From NCBI RefSeq assembly GCF_902859895.1, contig NZ_CADIKM010000037.1, positions 1-40,285 on the forward strand: a DNA stretch of 40,285 nt, read 5' to 3'. The notes beneath the pieces are model-generated. The model ran no database searches, was not told where the DNA came from, and was given only the letters and a program-made list of their open reading frames with translations. A program made the translations under genes and the position numbers. The stretch is from Pararobbsia alpina (lineage in GTDB: Bacteria > Pseudomonadota > Gammaproteobacteria > Burkholderiales > Burkholderiaceae). Of the stretch, positions 26,602-35,409 are shown in pieces (the first letter of the stretch is position 1; each line of letters begins with the position of its first letter).

Positions 26602-27858
26602 TTAGTTGACGCTGAGTTCGCCGGATTGCCGCAAGGCCTTGTTGATCGCCTTGCCAAGCCATTGGGCGACCGCCTGCGGATCTTCCTTCTTCAGCAATAC
26701 ACGGCCGATCGACTCTTCCATGGCCCGAGTGATCGGGCCGAGCGCGACCGGCGGAAAGCCGATGCCCGTGGGCGCGAGCACCGTGAAGTCGCGACCCCAT
26801 TTGGTCTGGCTGACCACGTCCTGCCGCGGCGAACGTTCGCCATGCACCGCACTCTGATAGTCCTTGCTCAGCATGAACGAGGCAAACTCCCACGCCTGCT
26901 GTTCGTGCTTGCCCTTGTAGACGAAGAAGGGGTTGATTTCGAAGAACGTCGCGGGCTTCTGGCTGTACGGCGGCGCGACGATCTTCACATCCTTCATCTG
27001 CTCGGGGCTCTGCTCGGCGCGGTTCTTCATCCACGAACCATCGACGACCATCGCATACTGGCCGAGCGAGAAATTCGTGTCCTCTTCCTCGTAGCCCCAA
27101 CTGCTCGCCTGCGGCGAGATGACCTGCTTGTCGAGCAGCGTCTTGTAGAACGCGAACACCTGCGTCGCGTTGGCGAGTTGCTTCGGATCGTCGCTCCAGG
27201 TATTCCTGTACCTGCCGTCGCTCTCACGCACCGCCAGTGTCGCATTGCTCTGCCCGAGCAACATCAGCAGTTCCTGCGGAGAACGCACACCGGTGCCCGC
27301 GATGCCGAAACCGGATTTGCCGGTCGCCTGGCGGATCTTCTGGCTGTCGGCGATGAGTTCGTCCCAGGTTTTCGGCGGCGTATCGATGCCGGCCTTCTTG
27401 AACATGTCCTCGTGATAGAGCAGCCCCCGGATGCCGAGGTAATGCGGCAAGGCCCTGAGCTTGCCGTCGACCGTCACGGCACTCAATGCATTCGGATAGA
27501 TCTGTGCGCGGTCGGGCCATTTCGCCGCGTACGGCGTCAGATCAGCGAGCGCGTTCATGCGGTTCAACTCGCCGAGCCATTCGATCAGGCCCCAGCTGAG
27601 ATCGGGGGCATCGCCGCCGGCGATCGATGTGATCAGCTTGTCGTGGAGTGCGCCGAACGCGATGTTCTGGATGTCGATCTTGATGTCCGGATGGGCCTGC
27701 TCGAACGCGGCGATCTGCTTGGTCGCGGCAATCGCGTCGGCCTGCTCGGCATCCCACGCTACCCAGAAATGGAGGGTCACGGGCTCAGCACGCACCGGCG
27801 CCGCGACAAGGGAAGCGAGCAGCGAGCCGACCAGCAGCCCGATCTTGAACAGTCTCAT
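26602..27858 (-). CDS. carbohydrate ABC transporter substrate-binding protein
   Basis: A 418-residue family-1 extracellular solute-binding protein. The signal peptide MRLFKIGLLVGSLLASLVA ends near PVRA, followed by mature EPVTLHFWVAWDAEQ. Typical family segments are FEQAHPDIKIDIQ, APDLSWGLIEWLGELN and VDGSWMKNRAEQ. It would capture a sugar or oligosaccharide in the periplasm for the two permeases downstream. The ATG at 27858 has GGAGAC upstream and starts the signal peptide; the open frame to 28182 overlaps the glycosidase gene and is not used. The ligand is not readable, but the GH4 enzyme next to it suggests an alpha-linked galactoside or uronide. Confidence 0.93.
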   Translation of the reverse strand: MRLFKIGLLVGSLLASLVAAPVRAEPVTLHFWVAWDAEQADAIAATKQIAAFEQAHPDIKIDIQNIAFGALHDKLITSIAGGDAPDLSWGLIEWLGELNRMNALADLTPYAAKWPDRAQIYPNALSAVTVDGKLRALPHYLGIRGLLYHEDMFKKAGIDTPPKTWDELIADSQKIRQATGKSGFGIAGTGVRSPQELLMLLGQSNATLAVRESDGRYRNTWSDDPKQLANATQVFAFYKTLLDKQVISPQASSWGYEEEDTNFSLGQYAMVVDGSWMKNRAEQSPEQMKDVKIVAPPYSQKPATFFEINPFFVYKGKHEQQAWEFASFMLSKDYQSAVHGERSPRQDVVSQTKWGRDFTVLAPTGIGFPPVALGPITRAMEESIGRVLLKKEDPQAVAQWLGKAINKALRQSGELSVN

Positions 27859-28001
27859 TGAGTGTCTCCAGTCTTTGTCGTGTGCGCTTTGTCGGGTGCA
27901 CTTTGTCTCTACGCTTTCTGTCGCCGTGCTGTCCCCTGTTCCTTGCATCTGAAGCATCCGAACGCGAGACGCCGGCTGCGCCGGCCGTCCGCGCCCCGAG
28001 T

Positions 28002-29498
28002 TCACGCGACGACCTGCCGGTCCGGCGCGACGCCGCCCGCACGCTGCGCGCGATCTTCGCGCATCTGTTCGACCGAGCGCACCGGTACGCTCGCCGCGCC
28101 CTTCCAGTCGCGCGTCCTGAGGGTCGATGCCGCGAGCCGGCGCTTCGCGCCGTCGATCGCATGGGCATACTGCGGCAACCATTTTGCCTGCGCGACCAAC
28201 ATCTCATCCGCCATTTGCCAGACTTCATCGGGCGTGCAGATCGCGCCGGTCAGCGGATCGTTGAGCATCGCCAGCTTGAGCAATTCGACGTCACCGGTGA
28301 CCGCGGCCTTCACAGCCATACGCTGCACATTGATCGAGGCCTGGCAGATCGTCGCGCATGCGTCGGTCAGCGTGATCCCGGCGACCATATTGAGACCGAA
28401 GCGGTCGACGAAACCCGTGGTCTCGACGATTGCATCATCTGGCAGATTCGTGATGAGCCCCTTGTTCTTCACATTGAAGTGGCCGCGATACACCTTGCCT
28501 GTTTCGAGTGCTTCGATGATATGGCTCGCATGTTCGTCGCTGCGCAGCGAAGGATCGAGCGGCTTCTCGACCTCGGCCAGGAAGCGCGGAAACTCTTCCT
28601 CGAACCAGTTTCGACCCTCGGTGCATACCCGTAGATACCCGCCTGTTTCGCCATGGATCCATTCGGACATGTCGATCCATTGGGTGATTTCCTCGGGGCG
28701 CTTGCGGTACCACGGCAGGTACTCGGACAGATGCCCGTTGCTTTCGGTCGAGTAGACGCCGAAACGCTTGAGCACGTCGATGCGTACCTTCTCCTGTTGC
28801 GAATAGACCGGATGGCGCGCGAAGCCCTCGACGAGTTCTTCCTTCGTCACGCGGCGGCCCTTGTAGCGCACGTCGACATACCAGGTTTGGTGATTGATGC
28901 CCGAGCAGATGTATTCGACGTCGTGCGGATTCTCCGCGCCGAGCACCTCGGCGATCTGCCGCCAGCCGTGCTGGACGCCGTGACACAGCCCGATCGTGTC
29001 GACCCCGCCGTGGTCGATCGCGGCCCAGGTGTTCATGGCCATCGGGTTGGCATAGTTCAGCAGCTTCGCGCCCGGTTCGGCGACGTCCCGGATGTCCGCG
29101 CAGAAATCGAGGATCGCATTGACCGAGCGCTGGCCGTACATGATGCCGCCCGCGCAGATCGTGTCGCCCACGCACTGGTCGACGCCGTACTTGAGCGGAA
29201 TCCGGATGTCGTCGGCAAAGGCCTCGAGCCCGCCGAGACGCACGCAATTGATCACATAGCGCGCGCCCTCGAGCGCCTTGCGCCGGTCGGTCGTCGCCGT
29301 GATGCGCGTCGCAAAGCGATTGACCGCGACCAGGCGATCGAGGATCTGCCGGATCATCGACAGATTGTGTTCGTTGAGGTCGGTGAGCGCGATCTCGATG
29401 TCCTGGAGCGCTGGCGCGCTGAGTAAATCCTTGACTAAAGTACGGGTAAATCCGACGCTTCCCGCACCGATGATCGCGATCTTGAATGGAGCAGTCAA
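28002..29498 (-). CDS. GH4 family NAD-dependent alpha-glycosidase (alpha-galactosidase/glucuronidase type)
   Basis: A 498-residue glycoside hydrolase family 4 enzyme. The N-terminal NAD-binding fold has IAIIGAGSVGFTRTLV (GxGxxG about residues 11-16), then VINCVRLGG and LLNYANPMAMNTWA. The metal ligands are expected to be Cys 172 in CHGV and His 203 in GINHQTW. GH4 enzymes use NAD and Mn in an oxidation-elimination mechanism. E. coli MelA has CHSV where this has CHGV, so substrate is open between alpha-galactosides, glucosides and glucuronides. Start is TTG 29498 with GGAGAG six bases upstream. The last 40 residues are Arg/Ala-rich and variable. It leads the sugar operon. Confidence 0.9.
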   Translation of the reverse strand: MTAPFKIAIIGAGSVGFTRTLVKDLLSAPALQDIEIALTDLNEHNLSMIRQILDRLVAVNRFATRITATTDRRKALEGARYVINCVRLGGLEAFADDIRIPLKYGVDQCVGDTICAGGIMYGQRSVNAILDFCADIRDVAEPGAKLLNYANPMAMNTWAAIDHGGVDTIGLCHGVQHGWRQIAEVLGAENPHDVEYICSGINHQTWYVDVRYKGRRVTKEELVEGFARHPVYSQQEKVRIDVLKRFGVYSTESNGHLSEYLPWYRKRPEEITQWIDMSEWIHGETGGYLRVCTEGRNWFEEEFPRFLAEVEKPLDPSLRSDEHASHIIEALETGKVYRGHFNVKNKGLITNLPDDAIVETTGFVDRFGLNMVAGITLTDACATICQASINVQRMAVKAAVTGDVELLKLAMLNDPLTGAICTPDEVWQMADEMLVAQAKWLPQYAHAIDGAKRRLAASTLRTRDWKGAASVPVRSVEQMREDRAQRAGGVAPDRQVVA

Positions 29499-29671
29499 AA
29501 TGCTCTCCTTGGAGATGGTGAGTCATGCAGAGGCGCCAGCCGCGCCCGGAAGTACTTCGGCAGGTTGTGGGCTTTCCCCGACCCGGGTCACAATGACCAG
29601 GCCATGCCCACCTGTGTGACGTCATTCTGAGCGACTCGACCCGGGCCTGACCAGAGGGAAACTGTGCTTAC
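29499..29671. promoter_or_regulatory. divergent promoter region between GH4 gene and AraC regulator
   Basis: This 173-bp region separates the divergent glycosidase and regulator. It holds a palindrome GGTCA-CAA-TGACC (29586-29598), a TGACGTCA palindrome (29617-29624), and two copies of CGACCCGGG (29579-29587 and 29637-29645) 58 bp apart. AraC-family proteins commonly bind paired direct half-sites, so these are candidate operators. GAGGGA at about 29653-29658 lies upstream of the regulator start. Confidence 0.5.
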
Positions 29672-30577
29672 ATGGGTAATTCTGTGCTGCAAAAACTGAT
29701 TGAGCGCGGTCCCTTCGGCCGGCCGATTTCGCTGCCGCAACGGCGCGACCGCCTGCACGTGATGCCGACCAGCACGGGTCACGAAATCGCCACGAGCCGC
29801 GCCTACGATTGGGACGGCCGCCTGCGTGGCCCCATGCCTTTCTCGGTGTTGCAGCACACCATCTCGGGCGAGGGGCGGTTGAACTATGAACGCCACCACT
29901 ACCGGTTGCGTGCCGGCGAGACGATGCTGGTGGTGATTCCCCACCATCATCGCTATTGGGTGGACGATGGTGGCCGGTGGGAGTTTTTCTGGATCGCCAT
30001 GACGGGGCAGGAGGCACTGCGCCTCCATCACGCGATCATCGCGGCGATCGGGCCTGTGTTCAGGCTCAAGCCCGCGACGATCGATCACCTCGCGCAATGC
30101 AGCCTCGAACTCAACGACAGCGCGCTCGAGACTCCGGGCGAAGCATCGGCGCGCGCGTATGCGGCGACCATGGCGCTCTACGACGACCTGCTCGGCCCTC
30201 ATGAAACCGCCAGCCGTACGAGTGCGCATAGGCTGACCGAACGCGTGGTCATGCATATCCGGAAGAATCTCGCAAGCGATCTCGACGTGCAGATGCTCGC
30301 CGATCTCGCGGGCCTGAGCCGTGCTCATTTCACGCGGGTGTTCGCCAGTTGCGAAGGCAGTTCGCCGGCGGAGTTCGTACAGCTCGAACGCATGCGGCGT
30401 GCCGCGCGACTGCTCACGAGCGGCACGCTCAGCATCAAGGCGATCGCGACCAACTGCGGTTTCGATGACCCCAACTATTTCGCGAAGGTGTTCCGCCGGA
30501 CCTACGGCATCAGTCCCTCGCAATTCCGCAGCACGGGCATGTATTCGGTGCCGAGCGGCCGGGGAGATGAAGGGTGA
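29672..30577 (+). CDS. AraC-family transcriptional regulator
   Basis: A 301-residue regulator. The N-terminal cupin-type sensor domain includes RLNYERHHYRLRAGETMLVVIP followed by HHHRYW (each read separately). The C-terminal double helix-turn-helix occupies about residues 195-295, with LADLAGLSRAHFTRVF and IKAIATNCGFDDPNYFAKVF and ending GISPSQFR. Sugar-binding AraC/XylS proteins of this layout activate catabolic operons when the effector is bound. Divergence from the glycosidase-ABC operon, with repeats between, indicates it controls that operon. ATG 29672 has a good GAGGGA upstream. Confidence 0.92.
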   Translation: MGNSVLQKLIERGPFGRPISLPQRRDRLHVMPTSTGHEIATSRAYDWDGRLRGPMPFSVLQHTISGEGRLNYERHHYRLRAGETMLVVIPHHHRYWVDDGGRWEFFWIAMTGQEALRLHHAIIAAIGPVFRLKPATIDHLAQCSLELNDSALETPGEASARAYAATMALYDDLLGPHETASRTSAHRLTERVVMHIRKNLASDLDVQMLADLAGLSRAHFTRVFASCEGSSPAEFVQLERMRRAARLLTSGTLSIKAIATNCGFDDPNYFAKVFRRTYGISPSQFRSTGMYSVPSGRGDEG

Positions 30578-30671
30578 AAGTTGTCAGCGTCGGGGCGCTA
30601 TGTTTAACTAGGCGCCTCGGTGCTTTCCTATTCTGTACTCGAACTGGCACGGACGGAGCGATAGAAAAACA

Positions 30672-31277
30672 ATGCCCATTCAGTTCCGGCGCCTGCTGCC
30701 CGCGGCGGGCCTCACAGCGCTTGCAGCCCTTGCGTGCCTGCCGTCCCCCGCTGATGCGCATCCGCATGTCTGGATCACCTATGGCGCACAGATCCAGCTC
30801 GAGCAACAGAAGGTCACCGGCTTTCGCGAAGACTGGACCTTCACGAAGGGCTTTCCGGCAATGCTCTCGGTCGACCTTAGCCACTATCCGGCCGATGCCG
30901 TGCTCAGTGACAAGGACCGCGACACGTTCCGGCAATCCGCATTCGACTCGCTGAAGCGCGTCGACTATTTCACACGCATATTCGTCAACGGCAAACGACT
31001 GGCGACAGGCGAGCCGAAGGACTTCAGTGTCGCGCTGCGTGGCGGAAAACTCGTCTATACCTTCGTGCTGCCCTTGCAGGAACCGGTCGATCTGCCGGTG
31101 TCCGGCTTCCAGTTCGGTGTCTGGGACGAAAACTATTTCGTCGCCTTCGAAATGCGCGCCGACGGCGTGCAACTCGACCCACCCGCCGCCCGGTGTCACA
31201 TCACCAACGTACCGGACCGCGATCATCCAGTGTTTTTTGGTTCGGTATTCCCGAATGCCGCGAGGATCGCATGCTGA
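30672..31277 (+). CDS. DUF1007 family periplasmic protein
   Basis: A 201-residue exported protein. A signal peptide ends at PADA, leaving a mature N-terminus HPHVWITYGAQIQ, whose His-rich start is the hallmark of DUF1007 proteins. The family is often encoded next to nickel/cobalt or zinc transporters, and the N-terminal His may bind metal. Here the gene overlaps a NicO-type transporter gene by 7 bp, so they act together. Expected place is the periplasm. Biochemical role is not established. Confidence 0.85.
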   Translation: MPIQFRRLLPAAGLTALAALACLPSPADAHPHVWITYGAQIQLEQQKVTGFREDWTFTKGFPAMLSVDLSHYPADAVLSDKDRDTFRQSAFDSLKRVDYFTRIFVNGKRLATGEPKDFSVALRGGKLVYTFVLPLQEPVDLPVSGFQFGVWDENYFVAFEMRADGVQLDPPAARCHITNVPDRDHPVFFGSVFPNAARIAC

Positions 31278-32446
31278 GCACACTGAGCCGGAAAGGGCGC
31301 GGACAGACCTCGCACCTCCCAGGTTTCCTGTTGGTCCTGACGCTCGGTATGGCGGCCATGACACCCGTGGCGCACGCAACCGATGTGTTCGGCATCCCCG
31401 ATGACGCCACCCCTCAGCAGCCCGCACCCTCCCATGCCCTGCCGCTACCCGATGGTGTCCGCCGGCTGATCGGGGAGGTACTGGTCCTGCAGGGCGAAAT
31501 GAACGATGCGTTGCAAACACGTGTGGTCGATCTGCAGAACCTCGGCAGCCGGTCGACGCCGGCGCCGGCCGGGACCGCAGCGCGGCGCGGGTGGCTGACG
31601 CCGCTCGAGCTGTTCGGGCTTTGCATCGGCTATGGGGTACTGCATGCGCTCGGGCCGGGACACGGCAAGTTTGTCGTGGTCAGCCAGTTCGCGACGCGAC
31701 GCGCGCGCCGTACCGAAGTCTTATCGCTTTCGCTGCGTATCGCACTCGGCCAGTCGCTGACGGCGATCGTGCTGGTCGGGGCGGTCGTGCTGTTTTCCCG
31801 GGCCGCGACAAACGGCGCAATGACGGGTGCGGGTCCGCTCGAGTTGATCAGCAATATCGCACTCGTCGTCGTCGGCCTGGTTGCGGCATTTCGAATCGTG
31901 ACCGGCCGCGACTGCTGCACACCGGATACCCCGCTCAAGTTCGCGACGATGCCACGCGACGGTGACGCATCGGATGAATCGTCGGGCAATACCTATCTGG
32001 GCTCGGCACTGTCGCCGATCGGCTCGTTCAAAGGCGCGTCGAAGGGCTCGCCGGACGGTCGCACGCAAGCACGTCGCCTGTCTGCGACCACCCAGCCGGC
32101 AACCGGGGTTCCCTACCGAGGCGTGCGCGGACTAGGTTTGGCGACATCGCTGCGCCCCTGTGCGGGCGCCCTGTTCGTCCTGTTGATCGCGAGCACTTCC
32201 CACGTATTCTGGGCGGGCGCGCTCGCCGCGCTTTCGATCGGTCTCGGCGTGGCAGCGACGATCGGCCTGATCGGTCTCGGGGTTACCTCGACGACCGCGC
32301 TCATGCTCACGCGGCCGCGCCTCAAGCGCCTGTTCGAACGCGCTCAGCGTGGTCTTGCACTCAGCGGCGCCTTGCTGATCGCCTTGTTTGGTGTGCTGCA
32401 GATCACGCTGTTCGCGACCGGTGTGATCGGGCTCGGACCAGGCTAG
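31271..32446 (+). CDS. nickel/cobalt transporter, NicO (RcnA/UreH-like) family
   Basis: A 391-residue membrane protein. The N-terminal segment PGFLLVLTLGMAAMTPVAHA looks like a signal peptide. The metal-transport motif HALGPGHGK is in the first transmembrane region, followed by helices interrupted by a long hydrophilic loop that is Ser/Thr/Gly-rich rather than His-rich. The family exports or imports Ni and Co ions. ATG 31271 overlaps the DUF1007 stop and has GAGG at 31262-31265; an earlier in-frame ATG (31193) lies within that gene. Direction of transport is not readable. It ends 14 bp from a convergent gene. Confidence 0.88.
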   Translation: MLSTLSRKGRGQTSHLPGFLLVLTLGMAAMTPVAHATDVFGIPDDATPQQPAPSHALPLPDGVRRLIGEVLVLQGEMNDALQTRVVDLQNLGSRSTPAPAGTAARRGWLTPLELFGLCIGYGVLHALGPGHGKFVVVSQFATRRARRTEVLSLSLRIALGQSLTAIVLVGAVVLFSRAATNGAMTGAGPLELISNIALVVVGLVAAFRIVTGRDCCTPDTPLKFATMPRDGDASDESSGNTYLGSALSPIGSFKGASKGSPDGRTQARRLSATTQPATGVPYRGVRGLGLATSLRPCAGALFVLLIASTSHVFWAGALAALSIGLGVAATIGLIGLGVTSTTALMLTRPRLKRLFERAQRGLALSGALLIALFGVLQITLFATGVIGLGPG

Positions 32447-32460
32447 CCGCCCTTGCCTCT

Positions 32461-33042
32461 TCAACGGCGGCCGTCGAGCCGTGTGTGATCGTCGAAGGCG
32501 ACCTTGTAGTTGAGCCCCGGCAACGCAAACGCGATGATCGTCAGCACTTTCGTCAGGCACTCGACGGCGGAGAGAAGGAAATCCGTACGATCGTAGCGAA
32601 ATTGCAACGGCAAGTCCGGCGCGATCGCGAGAACGCTGAGCCAGCAGATAAAAAGAAACACCCTGCGCGCAAGCACGTTGCCTGTCAGCACCGCACCGGC
32701 CAGCAGAGTCAGGCAGAGCTTGGAAAAAGCGAGCGCGGCAACTTGCACGATCGATGCGTCGACCGCGAGTTCCGCCGGCAATTCGACCATCGACCAGACC
32801 CATACGCCCATGACCCCCAGTCGCCCCAGCCCCGGTACTGGCTCGCGCAGCCTGACCGGCCTTGACTGTGCCCTGCACGCCCGCCTGATGGCGCGCGACG
32901 GACTGGTTGACTCTTCTCTTCTGGAAAGCTCGCGCCAGTTGGGCGAGACGGCAGGTGCCCGCGCGGCAGCGGCCTCGTCGAGGTTGGCACCGAGGGATGC
33001 GGGAGCGGCGCGATCGTCTTTACTTGAAGAAAAGATCAACAT
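32461..33042 (-). CDS. unrecognised membrane protein
   Basis: I do not recognise this family. From ATG 33042, which has GAGG six bases upstream, it is 193 residues. The first 80 are Ala/Arg/Ser-rich and likely cytoplasmic. The rest has three hydrophobic segments: IVQVAALAFSKLCLTLLAGA, VFLFICWLSVLAIA and ECLTKVLTIIAFALPG. An internal start at 32811 or 32790 would keep only the membrane part. It converges on the NicO gene and diverges from the KefB/C-type gene. Third-position GC bias supports coding. Confidence 0.6.
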   Translation of the reverse strand: MLIFSSSKDDRAAPASLGANLDEAAAARAPAVSPNWRELSRREESTSPSRAIRRACRAQSRPVRLREPVPGLGRLGVMGVWVWSMVELPAELAVDASIVQVAALAFSKLCLTLLAGAVLTGNVLARRVFLFICWLSVLAIAPDLPLQFRYDRTDFLLSAVECLTKVLTIIAFALPGLNYKVAFDDHTRLDGRR

Positions 33043-33372
33043 ACCCATCCTCACCAGAGAACCGAAGTAGCAGGAGAAGCCCGGTCAGGGCGGTCGCCGT
33101 ACAGGGTACGGGCCGTGAACGAGCGGGGTTCGCTTTCGCTTCCCGCGGCCGTCTTCGGTCGGGCAAGCCAGAATCCGCTTCGTATCGCCAGGCGGCATTC
33201 GCCAGCCCAAAGCCGCACGCCGATCGATGATTGGCGCGGCCGGGGCCGTATCCTTTGTGTAAGCTGTTGTTCAGATAGCATACGCATTCGCGCCGCGTTC
33301 GTCAGCGCAAAGCACACACCGCCCGCCATTCGAGGGGTTATCGACAACCCTGATTACAAGGACGCGCCATTC
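33043..33372. other. 330-bp divergent region before the KefB/C-type gene
   Basis: This stretch lies between the unrecognised membrane gene and the antiporter gene. It is open in the antiporter frame from 33115, but those 86 residues are not membrane-like or conserved, so I read it as non-coding. Candidate promoter sequence around 33255-33290 (TTGTGT then AT-richer bases) is weak. AAGGA at 33358-33362 is a suitable ribosome-binding site for the start at 33373. Confidence 0.4.
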
Positions 33373-35238
33373 ATGCAAGGAGCTAGTTTGCTGGAGACAG
33401 CCGTGATCTACCTGAGCGCCGGCGTGATCGCGGTGCCTGTCGCGACCCGGCTCGGACTCGGTTCGGTGCTCGGCTATCTGATCGCCGGCGCGGTCATCGG
33501 ACCCTTCGCGTTCGGCTTTGTCGCGGACCAGACGAGTGTCATGCATTTCGCCGAGTTCGGCGTCGTGATCATGCTGTTCCTGATCGGCCTCGAAGTTCGC
33601 CCGTCGATCCTCTGGGGCATGCGCAAGTCGTTTTTCGGTCTCGGCGGCGCTCAGGTCGTGGTGAGCGGCGCCGTGCTCGGCGCTATCGGGCTGGCGCTCG
33701 GCCTCTTCTGGCAAGAGTCCTTTGCGCTCGGCTTCATCCTTGCGCTGTCCTCGACCGCGATCGTGCTGCAAACGCTCGAGGAGCGCCATCTGCGCCAGAC
33801 CGCGACTGGCACGGCCTCCTTCGCGATCCTGCTGTTCCAGGATATCTCGATCATCCCGATGTTCGCGTTGCTACCGCTGCTCGCGGCCTCGCATGGCGGC
33901 GACGCAATCGCCCACGTCAATCCCAGCGCGCTCACACCCTACCCGGCGTGGGTTCGTGCGCTCGGGGTGCTGGCGGCCGTGGGGGTGATCATCGCGATCG
34001 GCCACTACCTGATTCGTCCGGTCTTCCGCTTTATCGCCAACGCGCGGCAGCGCGAGATCTTTACGGCCGCCGCCCTGCTGCTCGTCGTCGCCGTCACGCT
34101 GCTGATGGAGGCCGTCGGGTTGTCAGCGGCGCTTGGCGCGTTTCTCGCCGGCGTCGTGCTCGCCGAAAGCGAATTCCGGCGCGAGATCGAAGCCGATATC
34201 GAACCGTTTCGCGGCCTGCTGCTCGGGTTGTTCTTCATGTCGGTCGGCGCCAGTGTCGACCTGAGGCTCGTCGCGCACCATCCCCTGCAGCTCGCGGCCC
34301 TCGTGCCGGGGCTCATGATCGTCAAGGCCGTGCTGATCTTCGGCATCACGCGGCTCTCCGGCGCTGAGGCGCGCACGGCCGCACAAGTCGGCGTCGCCCT
34401 CTCGCAGGGCGGCGAGTTCGCCTTCGTCCTGCTCGGGGTCGCCTCATCGGCCGGCGTGATCGCGACGGATATCTCCGCGCTCGCCACGGTCGGTGTCGCC
34501 GTGTCGATGGCGCTGACGCCGATCGCCCTGATTCTGTTCGAGCGGGCCTGCATGCAGGCTCGCCCGGCCAAAGGACCCGAACCCGAGAATGAAGCGTTCG
34601 ACGAAAGGCCGGACGCGATCATCGCAGGCTTCGGGCGGTTCGGACAAATCGCCGGACGTTTGCTCATTGTCAATGGGTTCAAGACTTCAACGCTTGAAGC
34701 CAGCGCTGAACAAGTCGCGTTGGTCCGGCGTTTCGGACGGCGGGTCAACTACGGCGACGCGACCCGACTCGGCCTGCTGCGCGCAGCGGGCGCGGCCGAC
34801 GCGAAGCTGCTGGTCGTCGCCATCGACGACCGCGACGCCGCGGAAAAACTGGTCGAAATCGCGACCCGCCACTTCCCCCATCTCAAGATTCTGGCGCGTG
34901 CCTATGATCGCCGGCACGCGTATCGCCTGCTCGACAAAGGGGCGGACATCGTTGAGCGCGAGACGTTCGAAGCCGGACTCAAGCTTGGCGAAGAGGCGCT
35001 CAAGAGCCTCGGCTTTGAAGACCACCTTGCCGCGCGCGCAAGGCGCCTGTTTCGCGTGCACGACGAGGAAATGTTTCGCGCGCTCGAAACCGTCTGGAAG
35101 GACGAGGAGCGATTTGTCATCGCCACGCGCGAAACCAGCGAACGCATGAACGAACTGCTCGCGGCCGATCTCCAGGAAATGCGCGACGAGCAAGGGGTGG
35201 ACATGGGCACCACAGCCGTTAGGCCTACAATTAACTGA
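33373..35238 (+). CDS. monovalent cation:proton antiporter-2 (KefB/KefC-type) with RCK domain
   Basis: A 621-residue protein. Residues about 1-385 form a Na/H-exchanger-type membrane domain with many helices, starting LLETAVIYLSAGVIAVPVAT and including GVVIMLFLIGLEVRPS. A C-terminal TrkA-N (RCK) domain follows: IIAGFGRFGQIAGRLL, then TLEAS (acidic residue for NAD) and VNYGDATRLGLL. This is the KefB/KefC layout for K+ efflux gated by nucleotide or glutathione. ATG 33373 has AAGGA upstream and matches the family start. Without a KefF/KefG partner nearby, glutathione control is uncertain. Inner membrane. Confidence 0.92.
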   Translation: MQGASLLETAVIYLSAGVIAVPVATRLGLGSVLGYLIAGAVIGPFAFGFVADQTSVMHFAEFGVVIMLFLIGLEVRPSILWGMRKSFFGLGGAQVVVSGAVLGAIGLALGLFWQESFALGFILALSSTAIVLQTLEERHLRQTATGTASFAILLFQDISIIPMFALLPLLAASHGGDAIAHVNPSALTPYPAWVRALGVLAAVGVIIAIGHYLIRPVFRFIANARQREIFTAAALLLVVAVTLLMEAVGLSAALGAFLAGVVLAESEFRREIEADIEPFRGLLLGLFFMSVGASVDLRLVAHHPLQLAALVPGLMIVKAVLIFGITRLSGAEARTAAQVGVALSQGGEFAFVLLGVASSAGVIATDISALATVGVAVSMALTPIALILFERACMQARPAKGPEPENEAFDERPDAIIAGFGRFGQIAGRLLIVNGFKTSTLEASAEQVALVRRFGRRVNYGDATRLGLLRAAGAADAKLLVVAIDDRDAAEKLVEIATRHFPHLKILARAYDRRHAYRLLDKGADIVERETFEAGLKLGEEALKSLGFEDHLAARARRLFRVHDEEMFRALETVWKDEERFVIATRETSERMNELLAADLQEMRDEQGVDMGTTAVRPTIN

Positions 35239-35293
35239 CTATAGCCTTTCAATCAGGTATCCTGCCGACCCAGAGCGACCGGGAAAGCAGCGT

Positions 35294-35321
35294 GCCGCGC
35301 CTTTTGGGGTGCGGCGGTTTT
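35294..35321 (+). terminator. terminator-like hairpin between kef-type gene and gltI
   Basis: GCCGCGCC (35294-35301) pairs with GGTGCGGC (35308-35315), one G-T pair, with a short T-rich loop, then GGTTTT. It lies 56 bp after the antiporter stop and 88 bp before gltI, and so probably ends the antiporter transcript. If the glt promoter is upstream of it, it would be an attenuator. Confidence 0.55.
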
Positions 35322-35409
35322 GCCGGGCCGCGCAGGCAGCCCTGACGGACCAGCACGCGCGGTGCCCCCAGTCGCTCGCGTTTTCCACTTATCTTCGAGG
35401 TAGCAAACC

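Noticed and set aside
30578-30671. Metal riboswitch before the DUF1007/NicO pair
   Set aside because: The 94-bp gap is short and I could not see a recognisable NiCo or cobalamin riboswitch core.
33115-33372. N-terminal extension of the KefB/C-type protein
   Set aside because: The 86 extra residues are Arg/Ser-rich, not membrane-like, and a good ribosome-binding site precedes the ATG at 33373.
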